Positions 24,142-34,365 of a stretch of DNA of 64,000 nt are shown here, in pieces; within the stretch, counting starts at the first letter, position 1; the number at the start of each line of letters is the position of its first letter. Location: the NCBI GenBank assembly GCA_951799405.1, contig OX637353.1, positions 7,626,001 through 7,690,000 of the forward strand, in the 5' to 3' direction. The translations under genes and the position numbers were made by a program. This DNA is from Agapetus fuscipes. Lineage: Eukaryota; Arthropoda; Insecta; Trichoptera; Glossosomatidae. The notes below the pieces were generated by a model that saw only the letters and a program-made list of their open reading frames with translations, ran no database searches and was not told the DNA's origin.

Positions 24142-24400
24142 TCAATGAAAAAATACGGCCGCTGGGAGCGCGGCGAGTACACAAGTTTCTCTCGGGTTGA
24201 GTGCCGTCCTGGGTACTGACACCTCGGCGGAGTTTATACATTGGAAAACTTTTTTTCGACTTTTATTGCCGTTTGCTTCGCTATGCGACATTGTTTGGCG
24301 ACTTTTGCACCTCTTATCCGCCATATTCTTTTTCATCGGATTTTTCAGGCATTTTAAATGCATCGATAGACGTTGGTACACGTTCGCTTAGATTCTGCAC
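24142..24400. other. GC-richer island of unknown nature
   Basis: Starts around ACGGCCGCTGGGAGCGCGGC and runs directly towards the S1 SINE at 24456. Open frames exist on both strands (24142-24381 minus; 24201-24578 plus), but neither resembles a known protein, and the plus frame simply reads through into the SINE. It lies about 1.1 kb upstream of the CARP exon; a regulatory role is possible but unsupported. Confidence 0.25.
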
Positions 24401-24455
24401 ACGACATATTCCTGTGCTTGCTTTAACTATCAGTTTTTTTTATTTTTGCTTTGCT

Positions 24456-24780
24456 AGTCTGGTCGATAGCTCAGTTGGTAGATTGCTTTCATTCAACTCC
24501 GTCAACTCGGATTCGAATTCCATCGAGGGTGTCAGAAATGATTTCCCGTGTCGGTGTTTATTTCAAACCCCAAAATAAGTGCCGGCAAGTTGTACTCAGC
24601 CTTCACAAGAAATGAGTACCAGCCTCATCGGGAGCTGGAAAACCCCCTCTTGAACTGAAGTGGTTGGCGTAAGGCCGGCCCCTTTACCTGTATAATTAAA
24701 TAGGTTCCACTGGCCACATGCGAAACCCTTCAGAGATAGCGCGGCAAGAAGTTACACTATATGTGAAGCTTAGTTGTGTT
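24456..24780 (+). repeat. S1 tRNA-headed SINE, full length, diverged
   Basis: A box TAGCTCAGTTGG intact. The B box is GGATTCGAATTCC, one change off consensus on each side. Body ends ACTATATGTGAAGCTTAGTT. Lies about 0.7 kb upstream of the CARP exon in the same orientation. Confidence 0.88.
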
Positions 24781-24894
24781 GCGTACTAAAAACCTTATTC
24801 TTAATAGAAAAAATCGTAACAGCGATATATATCTTCACACTTTTTTCAGGGTTTTTACTTGGACTATAAAAAATAGTCGTGTTGTGGTCATTAA

Positions 24895-25000
24895 AATATG
24901 TATGGATGTTTGCTTTGCGCTCACTGGAGGCGCTTAATCTTCCACACAAAGATTTAACAGCGCCTGCAAGTGAGCGTAAACGAAAACTCGAACTTTCGCT
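24895..25000. repeat. Hairpin with P-element core motif
   Basis: GCTCACTGGAGGCGCT near 24917 faces AGCGCCTGCAAGTGAGCGT near 24960, forming an imperfect inverted repeat. The (CTAGTGAGCG)-like word is shared with P-family centres. It could be a decayed foldback copy. Confidence 0.35.
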
Positions 25001-25267
25001 TTTTTTTATTTTCTGTGTCATATGAGTGTACATTTTTTAAACCTTTCTTCACTTTTTCTCAAACCGAAAAAGCGTTCATGTTTGAACTGTCTGTACTCAA
25101 TCAGGGCTATTCACAAAACATTTAATTCATAGCTGATCCACGGATCATCGGTTTATGTATGGAAAATTCCTTGTAGGCTATGGATGAGCCATGGCTTTGC
25201 TGTTTGAGAATAACACAGTATGTATGTAATGATGTCTTTACGATTGACAAATTAACAGTGTAAATTA

Positions 25268-25420
25268 ATGTACTATTCTGCTCCTGAAGATGCCTCATTA
25301 GGCGAAAATGTTCGAGCAAAAACAAAAAGAATAAAGTGAATTAAAGCCATGTTTTACCATTTCAATTTTTAAATAATATTTTTTTTAAAATGGACTTTCA
25401 CTGTGTTAACAGATCAACAC
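25268..25420 (+). repeat. Penelope-like terminal repeat adjacent to the CARP exon
   Basis: CTGAAGA (25284-25290), T, GCC-TCATTA-GGC hairpin, GAAA (25304-25307), then ATGTTCGAGC. An AT-rich arm follows, with GGACTTTCACTGTGTTAACA at about 25391-25410. The 3' edge lies less than 50 nt before the CARP exon, inside its acceptor region's neighbourhood. Confidence 0.6.
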
Positions 25421-25457
25421 TAAAAAATATTATAAATTAATGTATTTTTTCTAATTG

Positions 25458-25463
25458 TTTCAG
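25458..25463 (+). other. Splice acceptor of the CARP exon
   Basis: The T-rich stretch from about 25443 ends in TTTCAG immediately before the coding exon. A plausible branch region (CTAAT, 25451-25455) lies close upstream. The intron is phase 1, judged from the open frame of the exon. Confidence 0.75.
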
Positions 25464-25514
25464 TCACATCAGGAGTGAGTTGGGAGGAATGGTGGACGTA
25501 CGATGGAATATCAG
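25464..25514 (+). CDS. Internal exon of a carbonic anhydrase-related protein (CA10/CA11-type, insect CARP)
   Basis: A 51-nt exon preceded by a pyrimidine-rich tract ending TTTCAG (25458-25463) and followed by GTATTT at 25515. In the only open frame it reads TSGVSWEEWWTYDGIS, with two bases of the first codon taken from the previous exon and one base (G) left for the next. The segment EEWWTYDGIS(G) matches what I know of the start of the CA-like domain in CA10/CA11-type CARPs, just before the segment that in these proteins leads to the first beta strands. The family is secreted and catalytically dead because zinc-binding histidines are replaced. Vertebrate CA10/CA11 bind neurexins at synapses. 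The exon stands alone: I found no neighbouring exon for the signal peptide or for the catalytic-fold core in this window, so both flanking introns must be very long. The exon itself and its frame are seen; the identity rests on recognition of 16 residues and is strong but short. Confidence 0.82.
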
Positions 25515-25520
25515 GTATTT
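25515..25520 (+). other. Splice donor of the CARP exon
   Basis: GTATTT follows ATATCAG. It has the obligatory GT but a weak +5 position. The intron it opens runs past the right end of the window, because no recognisable downstream CARP exon appears. Confidence 0.7.
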
Positions 25521-26117
25521 ACAATATTATTCATGTATAACTTTATTACCTCTGACCATCTAAAATATAACAAATTGACCAACGACGAAGAACAAGAATA
25601 CTGACACTTCTTCACAATGCTTTAAACGACTCAACCAATAACTCTACGGCTCTCTCAAACGTGTCATAGACCCCAAACTTTCAATGATCTGAGCAATCTC
25701 TATTACACGATCCATTAAAAAAGATTTATTAAACTAAGAGAGGTATCTTTTTTCTTTTATTCCGTATTATGTTTCCACTTCTACGGTCTGTTTTCTGTAC
25801 ATTTTCTTAGATTGTATTAAAATTAGTCATTTACTCAAATATTTGACTTATTTTCAATTAAAAATGCACGTTTTATGCACTTATATTGCTTGCATCGCTT
25901 CGATAAGCACATCATGAATCACCCTGTGAACTTGATGTATATTATCATTTGCTCGACGATCCGTGCAATTAGCAAATTGGCTCCTTTGTGAGGGCCGATC
26001 TACGGCTAGCGGCGTCCTTTTCACCCCCGCACTATATACATGCAATACCTACATGAGATAAGCGACAGCAATAATCTGTAGGGGGGAGTGATCAAACGCA
26101 TGGAGAATGATGCTATA

Positions 26118-26361
26118 TAACCTATATGTATAACCTAAATTGCAAAGATATATTAACATTCAAAACTCATATCAAATGCATTCCCACAAACAGACAGTGC
26201 GATGCTGAATGTGTACTTACAAATTAAAACCAAACCTCAAATGAACATAAGCCCTTCAGCTTTTGTCGACCTTCCTTGAAACAGGAGTGATATTGGCAAA
26301 GTGAACCATTTTCTACAGTATGGATAGTCAGCATTATACCAACCTATAAGTCAAGGAATAC
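26118..26361 (-). repeat. R-family repeat, mixed subfamily
   Basis: Minus strand from GTATTCCTTGACTTATAGGT to TTTAGGTTATAC. Combines a C-type GTAAGTACACATTCAGC with GGGAATGCATTTGATATGAG. A short deletion removes the CGCGAAC-CACGTGT segment. Confidence 0.86.
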
Positions 26362-27529
26362 AAATAAGAAATAACATTCAGGTATAGACAGGTAAACAAC
26401 ATAATCTTAAAAAGAAATCTGTACAAAAAAATCAATTGGTATACAAAAAATAAAACATAAAATTAATAATAATTATGCTGCCAACATTACAAATCTACAT
26501 TCTGCTATATTTTATTAATTTCAGGTCTGTTCTACAAATCGGGCATTGCAAATTATGCCAACTTGAAGAGATGACACACATGGCACTTTGAAAGAGAATT
26601 TAGAATTTTTTTTACAGAAAGTCAATATAATAAGTAGTAACCGTACAACGGTTCACAATAACCCTTTGAAGTCGATATTAAAACTATGCGAATATGATAT
26701 TTTCACGACTAATTATTTTGCCAAACTGCCTGTTTATAGAATGAGTTACCGGTATCCGTGTTAGTACCTATCCTGATTCAATGGTGCTGTTTTCAAAACC
26801 AGTACCTATTGGCACATTCTTTTAGTGTCTCAAAACAAAGGTACCACAATATACGACACAACACTACGCAGTTAACAGCTCTGATTCAAAGGATCAAGAA
26901 ATCCACAACCATACCTCAATGGTACTCCAACAAGTGTCATAGACCTCTAAATTCTCTGAAGACTAGGATGTCTTCCACAGGTTTTTTTTTTTTAATTTTG
27001 TATAATCATACTCTTCTTATTTGTTTTTATATGTAGGTTAATTTAAATTACCTTTATTCGCGAAGACCTATAATTGGCTCCTTATTTATGTACATATCTA
27101 GTCATACTTTTAATCCTGTAAATTCAGCTGTTGGTCTTCCCAATAAAAAAATTAAATTAAAAAGTACTCCTACAACAACTGTTTTTTGTCCTTTAAAATC
27201 TACTTGCAATTTTATTTTTTTATTTGTAAAGTTATTACGTATTACAAAGAGGGAGGGTGATCTTTAAAAGACTGAATGGTGAGATTTGAGTAAAAAATGG
27301 ACTCAAAATCTGAACAGTTTTTTGGAGTCAAAACTATTCATAATGTCCAAAAAAGGCATTATTTCCATACGCAGGAATGAAAAATGTATGGTGAATTTAA
27401 ATTATTAATTAATAGTTAAATTAATCCAACTTCTATACAATTAAAAACTTTATATTATATGCAATCGAAGAATTGCAAGGAAAGAATTCCCATTTTTTTC
27501 TTTAAAATCTATCTATCATGTTATCGATA
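26362..27529. other. Unassigned AT-rich intronic DNA
   Basis: The + ORF at 26758-27036 is not recognised. No splice-supported exon, and no CARP residues in any frame I read. Confidence 0.35.
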
Positions 27530-27761
27530 ATATGCGGCTGACCACCCATGATGTAGAAAATGGTTCACTTTGCCAATGTCACTCCTGTTTCAGGGAAGAT
27601 CGGCAGGAGTTGCAGGGTGTATATCCAGTTGAGATTTGGTTTTTCTGTTGTAGGTTCACATGCGGTATGTGTATGCGCGAACTTGTACGTGTCTGCTTGT
27701 GAGAATGCATGTAATGTGAATCCCCAATGTTATATATCTTTGCAACTAATAAAAGATTAGA
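27530..27761 (+). repeat. R-family repeat, subfamily B, 5'-truncated
   Basis: Begins at ATATGCGGCTGACCACCCAT. Has GTAGGTTCACATGCGGTATG, GTCTGCTTGTGAGAATGCAT and a short AAAAGATTAGAT tail. Confidence 0.87.
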
Positions 27762-27990
27762 TTTTTCGTTGAAAAACTGCTTGTTGATCCCGCTGCATTC
27801 GCTCTCATACGTGTTTGACATCGCATTTGCATTCCGTGTAGACGACATGTCTCACAGACCGGGCAATTAGTTAATTAAATGGCTGAAGGGGTAGGTGGAA
27901 TGCCCTGAAACCTGATATCCTAATGCAAATTGGATACCGAGGTGAGATAGCAAAGTCTGTGCTCTGCAGAAGGGTTTTGAGCTCCCATCC

Positions 27991-28139
27991 TCAAGTGTAA
28001 AACACTAAACTTCAACTCAAACATGGTGTTTTCTCAAAATATGTGGAATATCGAACGCTTACTAGAGTTGTGGTTTTATTTTAATACACTTTTGGTGAAA
28101 CGCTTTGATATAGTTTATACGTAAATTTGTTTACTTGGA
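27991..28139. mobile_element. P-family foldback MITE
   Basis: Left TCAAGTGTAAAACACTAAAC then TTCAACTCAAACATGGTGTT. The right end reverse-complemented is CCAAGTAAACAAATTTACGT then ATAAACTATATCAAAGCGTT. Centre GAACGCTTACTAGAGTTGTG. Confidence 0.65.
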
Positions 28140-29283
28140 ATGTACTGAAATGTGGTTTGACGAAAATTCCATACAAAATAATAGTGACTCACTGCTTTCT
28201 ATGAAAAATAACTCGTTTATAAAAGCTTTTTATAACTAATGCAAAAAATATTTACAGAGCTACAACATTACGGAAATTGGGTCTGCATAAACAATGTTAA
28301 TAATGGTATCACAAGTATTTTATTAGATTTTATAGATAGTATTTGGATTACTTTGATATGAAAATAAAACTTTCAATGTAAGTTTTTTTTAAATGCATTT
28401 ATAGGTATTTTGTTATAACTTAGGCGTACAAAAAATATTTTATTTATTTTATAAAATGGAAATTAAAAAAAAATATTACGTAATTTCTCCGGATGTGACA
28501 ATACAAAAAGTGTAGTACTTTTCTCTTTCCCGAGATATTTTTCTTAAGGCATCAGTAATATTGCTTACGAAATATGAATGGCTCTTCATCTGTATAACTG
28601 ACTGTTTTTCTTTCAACTTTGTGTCTTGCCAAAACAAAACACTTTTTAATTACCTTCGTCAAAAAAGACAAAAACATTTAATTTAATTAACTTCTTTTAT
28701 TAAAGGCTGTTTTGTACACAGATAATGTTATTGTGTAATAAAAAGCTTTTTATAGCTTTTGTTGTGCAAACAAAATCCACAAGAGAACTTAGAAATTATA
28801 ACTCTTACGTCATTGATTTCTTTATAGAAATAACATTTGATTTACGTTAAAAAATTACCTGAAACTGGTCAGTAAAACAGCTTTTCCATGAAGGAAAAAC
28901 TTATTTTTTATTCTACCTAGGTAGAAAACATTGATTAATTCATTTTTTGCGATCTTTATTTACCCTGCCTCTTTGACGTCATTTCACGTTCAAAACAGGT
29001 CGTCCACACTTCGGATTCCGGTCCACTCTCTTATATTTACTAGCCAGCTCTGTAAGTCTCATCCCCACTGTTGTTCTTACCTACCGAATAACGATAATAT
29101 TTGTATGAAAACCTATCAATCTAAGATGGCTGCAAGTGAACAACTGATTAGTCTTCATACAAATATTACCGATATTCAGTAGGTAAGAATAACCGTGGTG
29201 ATGAGACTTGTCTCCTACCGAGCCCTCGTCGTCCGTTAATATTTCAATTCTACATTGACAAATACTTATACAGCAATGCAAAC
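28140..29283. other. Unassigned AT-rich intronic DNA
   Basis: No gene. At 29075-29200 an imperfect inverted repeat is seen: ATTTGTATGAAAACCTATCA (29098) faces GTCTTCATACAAATATTACC (29151), with AACGATAATA/ATTACCGATATT outside. It is probably a small foldback element. Confidence 0.35.
29075..29210. repeat. Short imperfect inverted repeat
   Basis: The segment CTTACCTACCGAATAACGAT (29077-29096) reappears reverse-complemented as ATATTCAGTAGGTAAGAATA near 29172-29192, and inner arms also pair. It looks like a small MITE, family unknown. Confidence 0.45.
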
Positions 29284-29546
29284 GCAACTAACGCAACTAA
29301 GCTACACATATAGTGTAACTTCTTGCCTGCGTTATCCCCGAAGGGGTCGCATGTGGCGCTTCAACACCTATTTATTTTTACAGGTAAGGAGGCCGGCCTC
29401 ACACCAACCACTTTCAGTTGAAGTGGGGGTTTCCCAGCTCCCGGGGGGGCTGGTTCTCATTTCTTGTGAAGGCTGAGTAAACCTTTGAGATCGAACCCTT
29501 GCTCTCGGCATGGAATGCATACATTTTACCAATTGAGCTATCGACC
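29284..29546 (-). repeat. S1 SINE, internally deleted; 5' partner of a composite with S2
   Basis: On the minus strand the head TCGATAGCTCAATTGGTAAA is followed by a shortened body: the GATTTCCCG-to-CAAACCC segment is missing. The 3' end shows repeated TTGCGTTAGTTGCG units that look like a short tail array. The S2 element abuts its head. Confidence 0.85.
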
Positions 29547-29550
29547 TTTT

Positions 29551-29782
29551 TACGAGCTTGATCGTCGTCGCTACAAAGCGTCAATTCTCAAGCAAGACCC
29601 AGTTGTGTAAGGCTGGATGGACCTTTGGTGACCGGTCATTGGTAAAGGTTTTATGAATTTTTCAACCCAGCGAAGAGCAAATTTGAAAATATAAATGGTA
29701 TATTTTTTGTGCTCCGCCGGGAATCGAACCCACAACCTTCCCATTCAGAGTCCGCAGTGTTACCACTGAGCTACGGACCGGT
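29551..29782 (-). repeat. S2 tRNA-headed SINE, full length
   Basis: On the minus strand, GGTCCGTAGCTCAGTGGTAA (A box) then a B box GGGTTCGATTCCC at about 29711-29723. The head looks like a nearly intact tRNA, with ACTCTGAAT in the anticodon-arm position, similar to tRNA-Gln. Body markers are CAATGACCGGTCACCAAAGG and TTGAGAATTGACGCTTTGTA. It ends against the S1 head. Confidence 0.82.
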
Positions 29783-29984
29783 TAGGTTTAATTGTAATAT
29801 TAAGTACAGGTTTTGTTGTAAATCAAATGGAAATCACGCAAATTTTTTTTAGATAATAAATCAAATATCTCACAGTTTCACAGAGTCTTCTGTTCCTCTT
29901 AATACTGTTCAAGTGAGCGTTCTATTAAAATTAATACACTTCAGTTTATTTGAAGTGGCCACTCCAGACTGAACCTCCCTCTGT

Positions 29985-30030
29985 ACTCCGTGTATTAAAC
30001 ATTACGTTTAAACTCAACTATTTGCGTGTG
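29985..30030. repeat. P-family terminal fragment
   Basis: AAACATTACGTTTAAACTCA followed by ACTATTTGCGTGTG matches the left terminal inverted repeat of the 32476 copy. The other end is not recognisable. Confidence 0.45.
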
Positions 30031-30711
30031 AACACATATATACGGAAACTAAATCACTTAAAAGAGGTGCTGTTTTCTTTTCAATATATTTTGGTTTAAA
30101 TTTTATGATTGATTTTAAATGAGGTTGTTTGCACTTGAGGTACTTTTAAAGAAAGCACTCGTAATTTTGATTTCTAGACATGAAAATACTTCAGCAAAAA
30201 CATGTTGAGAAAATCAGTGATTTAGCACAAATATGTAGTATAAAATAAACTAGTCTTTAAAATGAAAAACATAATATTTCCATTGTGGAATAATGTCTTG
30301 AAAATACTTAGCACTATTTGAATCAAAGCAGGCTTATGTAAACTGAAAAACACTTGTCGGTACATGATTATTGATATCGTTATTAAAACAAAGAAAAAAG
30401 AAACCTTCAACTATAAAGTATGTGTTTTTTATTAAAAATCTAGATGATAATGTACAAAAAGTTTATACTACATGCTTATTCAAAGACTCGAAAAAATCGT
30501 CGTAGTGCCAAGAGTGGCACAGGACAATTTCAAAACCCAGATCAAGATTTTATGAACGAATTGCTGGTAGATTGATGTTCAGTAGAAGTACTTATATGGG
30601 ACTTTAGAAGGAAGAAAGTGGATAGGCAGCGGTATATAATCTGAAATCCCCTTTCTACGATTAATTTATAAGTGATGATGATAAAGATGTAAAAATGATT
30701 TAAAAATACTA
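30031..30711. other. Unassigned AT-rich stretch
   Basis: No gene or repeat recognised; the minus ORF at 30222-30410 is AT-rich chance sequence. Confidence 0.35.
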
Positions 30712-30835
30712 CTAAATCCGGCTTCCGGTCTGGTGCCGTTTCCCTCTATGGTCTTCGTACTCCCAGGACTTCTGTATCAGCTTCAACATTACCTGCCCAA
30801 CATATCCTGGGACTCTCGCATTTTTCAACCCGGAT
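30712..30835 (-). mobile_element. Decayed LINE fragment related to the one at 21.4-21.7 kb
   Basis: TCCCTCTATGGTCTTCGTAC, CTGTATCAGCTTCAACATTA and CATATCCTGGGACTC parallel the same-order words at 21560-21635 (TCCCTCCATGGTCCTC, GCGTCGGCTTCAACGTTGTC, CGCATCCTAGGACG). The reading frame is corrupt. Confidence 0.6.
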
Positions 30836-30907
30836 ATGACACCACGAAAACACGATGTTTGACTTATGAAACATGGCCTCAGCTCCGATTTTTCATTTTT
30901 TTTGTAA

Positions 30908-31163
30908 ACAAATAGATTTGTGAAGAGGAAGACATTTCACCAACCAATTTTTAGTCTGTACAGAATCACATATAAACATTACAAATGAATTATTTAATAT
31001 TTGTTATGAATTATTTAATAATAATTATACCCCAATGATATCTGTTGAACCAGGGTCAAAGTTATAATAGATAGGACGCGGCACAGGCGGGTCTCAAACT
31101 GGCACTAGGGTTAATAACGCAAATTCAAGTGCCAACGCCTTGTCCCCTTGACTATCCCAGTGA
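30908..31163 (-). repeat. S3 tRNA-headed SINE, full length
   Basis: Minus-strand head CTGGGATAGTCAAGGGGACA. Body AACTTTGACCCTGGTTCAAC, AGATATCATTGGGGTATAAT, then a TTATTAAATAATTCAT-type AT segment shared with the 46774 copy. End TTCACAAATCTATTTG. Confidence 0.78.
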
Positions 31164-31429
31164 ATAGATACGAGTAGATAGAAACACTAAAATAATTGTT
31201 AAAAGTAAAGGCAAATTTGTAGAGGCTCATGACATATGGATACACGTATGTCTTTGTAACATTTCTGAATCGGTTCACACTTTTTCCACTTAATACAAAG
31301 TATGAAAACGCAAACTTTCCATCGGTTCCACAACGTCGCAAGCGCCACAAGTAGTTTCACTGTCACTGGGCCGCTTGACTTGGCACTCGCTAAAATTTAT
31401 CATGGCAAAAGTTGTTAACCGCCCGTGGA

Positions 31430-31545
31430 AGAAACGGCAAAGGAGGTCCAAGTTGGGATTCGAAACCGCAACTTTTAACTGTCGTTTCTTGTAAGTTATG
31501 ACTCCCAGGCCCCGGCAGGGTCGGGTTCTTATCGCCTCGGAAACG
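31430..31545 (-). repeat. Possible tRNA-like SINE head
   Basis: The minus strand contains a B-box-like GGTTTCGAATCCC (about 31454-31466) but only a weak A-box candidate upstream. GC-richer than its flanks. Single copy in the window. Confidence 0.3.
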
Positions 31546-31864
31546 ATAAATACTTAATTTTAATTATTGATCTCAGATTTGGTATTTCAACTTTTTGGAA
31601 ATTGTTATTGGGCAATTCTAGATTTAAATCTCTCTGCTATATAAAATTTGAGATTTATATTTTTTGAAAATAATGTGTTAAGTAATGTACGCTGTTTTTT
31701 TAAAGACAATTCCATACGTCGGTTTTTCAATTAAATTCTATAGCGACTCAGTGGAATCATTGATTTACAAAAAATTTACAAACATTAGGAATAAAGTTTA
31801 CAGATTAAATAAAATCGTACCAGTTAAACTACATTTTTTGCGGACAACAGCATCACGAAAATAG

Positions 31865-32124
31865 TTCTTGACTTATAGGTTAGTATGAGACTGACCTCTC
31901 ATACTGAAAAAAAATGGTTCACTTTACCAATATCACTCCTATTTCAGGGATGGGAGTCAAAACCTGCAGCGCTTCTGTTCATTTGAGATTGGATTTTTAT
32001 GTTGTAAGTCCACATGCGGCATGTGTAAGCGCGAATTTATACGTGTCTGCTTATGGGAATGCATTTCATATGAATCTCAAATGTTATACCTATATCTTTG
32101 CAACTTCTATTATAGATTAAAGAT
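31865..32124 (+). repeat. R-family repeat, subfamily B, full length
   Basis: TCTTGACTTATAGGTTAGTA to CTATTATAGATTAAAGAT. The hairpin region is altered (TCCTATTTCAGGGATGGGAG). Has GTAAGTCCACATGCGGCATG and TCTGCTTATGGGAATGCATT. Confidence 0.88.
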
Positions 32125-32475
32125 CATGCTTTTATATCATTTCACCTTTTTATATGATTCAGTGAACCATAAAAAATATTCTCTCTAGAATCTAGATCAC
32201 AATGACTTGAGTTTAAGCATTGTCCATGGATTCATAAAAAAATATCAAGTCTCTTACATAAAAGTATATTAGTAAAAAAAAAATATAAAATAAAACTTCT
32301 CAAACCTATAATGAAGCATCAGTGTACATAGATGTAGTACCTGTATAGGGGCATTGTTTTGGCTGAAAATTTAACTAGGGGTTAATTTTGAAAAAACCGC
32401 GGGCCGCAGAGAGTGGGAGGTACCCGGGGCTCTCACAGCAGGTGCGGATAGCAGATTTATGAACCAAAACCTGGT

Positions 32476-32633
32476 CCCCAAGTGCAAAACATTACGTTTA
32501 AAACTCAACCAAAGCGTTTGCCAAATATGTATGAAAAATAAAATAACAACTCTAATAAGCGTTTTAATTTCTATATATTTATGTAAAACGCTATGGTTTA
32601 TTCTAAACGAATTTTATACTTGGAGACTTGGGG
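32476..32633. mobile_element. P-family foldback MITE, best-preserved copy
   Basis: 158 bp. Left CCCCAAGTGCAAAACATTAC then GTTTAAAACTCAACCAAAGC. Right, reverse-complemented, CCAAGTATAAAATTCGTTTA then GAATAAACCATAGCGTTTTA, with an outer CCCCAAGT as well. Centre CAACTCTAATAAGCGTTTTA. A 86-codon ORF crossing it is incidental. Confidence 0.75.
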
Positions 32634-32778
32634 TGAGCAGGCCACAGTATGGAGAGTGGTACAGAGGGAAGGCGGGGGGCGATGAGTTAAAACCGTTAAA
32701 TAAACTAAAAACTGTGTAAAATAAAAATAAATAATATTTTGTATTGTTTGTGTATTAACACTGTGAAAATTCATTTTG

Positions 32779-33039
32779 TTTCAATTTATAATTTTTGGAT
32801 GAAATTTTTCAAGCAAAACACTGTTTATTTTCACTATAGACTTTATTTAAAAGATTAAAATCTTTAAAACAAAATTACGAACGTTTTCGACCTAGAAGGT
32901 CATCATCAGTGATGATGACCTTCTAGGTCGAAAACGTTCGTAATTTTGTTTTAAAGATTTTAATCTTTTAAATAAAGTCTATAGTGAAAATAAACAGTGT
33001 TTTGCTTGAAAAATTTCATCCAAAAATTATAAATTGAAA
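32779..33039. repeat. Perfect 130-bp-arm palindrome made of two Penelope-like terminal repeats
   Basis: Symmetry centre at G32909: CATCATCA to its left, TGATGATG to its right. I compared both arms base by base from 32779 to 33039 and saw no mismatch. Each arm runs outward as TGATGATGACCTTCTAGGTC, GAAAACGTTCGTAATTTTGT, TTTAAATAAAGTCTATAGTG, AAAATAAACAGTGTTTTGCT. Beyond 33039 the arms diverge, and only the left flank has the GTGTATTAACACTGTGAAAA motif. The hairpin-GAAA block is the same as at 20280-20362. Confidence 0.9.
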
Positions 33040-33750
33040 AATAAATAAGTTTATGTAATGCTTCCGTATAAGCAAATATTTTGAGGAAATATTGGGCACA
33101 TGATAAAAAGTAATACAATCCTCATATTAAAAGTCAAAAAGAGCTAACATTTTGATCAAAACACAATAATCGGTTTTATTAAACCAACTGATTGTTTATC
33201 ATATGGTTCATCTTTTGTTTAGTAAATTTAATTTCTTGCTTGATATGTACGGGGGCTTTTTCTTAGTGATTGGTAACAACACACTTTTAGTAAACTATTT
33301 GGTCATTTTGCTAGCTATGTACATACATTAGTTGTTAAAATTTAATGTGCCTTCCCAAACACTTGAGAAATAACAATCAGGGAAATTGTTCGAAGCAGCT
33401 GGTAGGACACAAAAAATGTGCCTGTTAAATTCAAATCCATTAACTGAAGCTCTACTTATTGATTTATCAAATGGACAAAATAGTACTTTTTTTTTCTTGA
33501 TTGAAATATAACAAATTCTCTACCATACATTATGATGATCTCTGTTCATTACTGTGTAATCCAATAAGATATATCTAATGAATCAATCGAATTGTGATAC
33601 GCGGAGTCTGAAATCATGCTCGTATAGGGTGGTGGGAAGCAAGCGCTGCTCATTGTTTTGATTTCATCAAAGGCTTTCCTCCAGGGTATTAAGTATCACA
33701 CACCAGCTTGTACCAACACACACAAGGTGTGTTCACAAAGTTGATCTTTA
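33040..33750. other. Unassigned AT-rich stretch
   Basis: No gene or repeat recognised. Confidence 0.35.
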
Positions 33751-33995
33751 ATTTATAATCTATAATCTAAGTTACAAAGATATGTAAAATTAAAGATTCA
33801 CATTATATTATGCATTTTCACAAGCAGACACGTATAAATGCTGCATGTGTACTAACAATTTAAAAACCAAACCTCAAATGAATATGAGCCCTGCAACTTT
33901 TGCCGACCTTTCCTGAAACAGAGGGGATATTGGTAAAGTCAATTATTGTTTTACAGCATGGATGGTCAGCCTCATACCAACCTATATGTCAAGGG
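33751..33995 (-). repeat. R-family repeat, subfamily B-like, full length
   Basis: Minus strand CCTTGACATATAGGTTGGTA to TTAGATTATAGATTATAAAT. A deletion removes the AAGCGCGAACT segment next to GCATGTG. Confidence 0.88.
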
Positions 33996-34184
33996 ATCAG
34001 ATTATGGAAAATAATAATAACATTTATCTACAACTACCTGAAATAATACCTACGCGATAAGAACCTTGGTTAAAAAACACCGCTGTCGGTATTTCTTTAG
34101 TTGTTTTTAGTTTACATATTTTATTCTATCCATTATAGTCGTATTTTTATTTCAATCACACCTCTAAAGCCCTTCAAAAACGTT

Positions 34185-34365
34185 TGCTCATCGCTAGTCG
34201 TAACCAATTCTCAAGTACGATCCAATTTATATAAGCCTGTATAGACCTTTAGTACTGGTCATTGGTTAAGGTAGGTACTTGATTTTTTTTTAACTTGCCG
34301 AGACCATATTTGAATTACATAAATGATTTTTCCGGAAAACGAACCCACAGCCCTTCATAGTTTTA
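34185..34365 (-). repeat. S2 SINE body, diverged
   Basis: CGCTAGTCGTAACCAATTCT, GTATAGACCTTTAGTACTGG, TCATTGGTTAAGGTAGG and GGAAAACGAACCCACAGCCC follow the order of the 29551 copy. The tRNA head is cut off after the B-box region. Confidence 0.62.

Noticed and set aside
29551..29782. A functional tRNA gene at 29711-29782 (minus)
   Set aside because: The A and B boxes are good, but the sequence continues into the S2 body, and S2-like heads recur elsewhere in decayed form. No clean acceptor stem pairing.
32779..33039. The palindrome as a Rho-independent terminator or regulatory stem-loop
   Set aside because: Its arms are copies of dispersed Penelope-like ends, and the arms are far too long for such a site.
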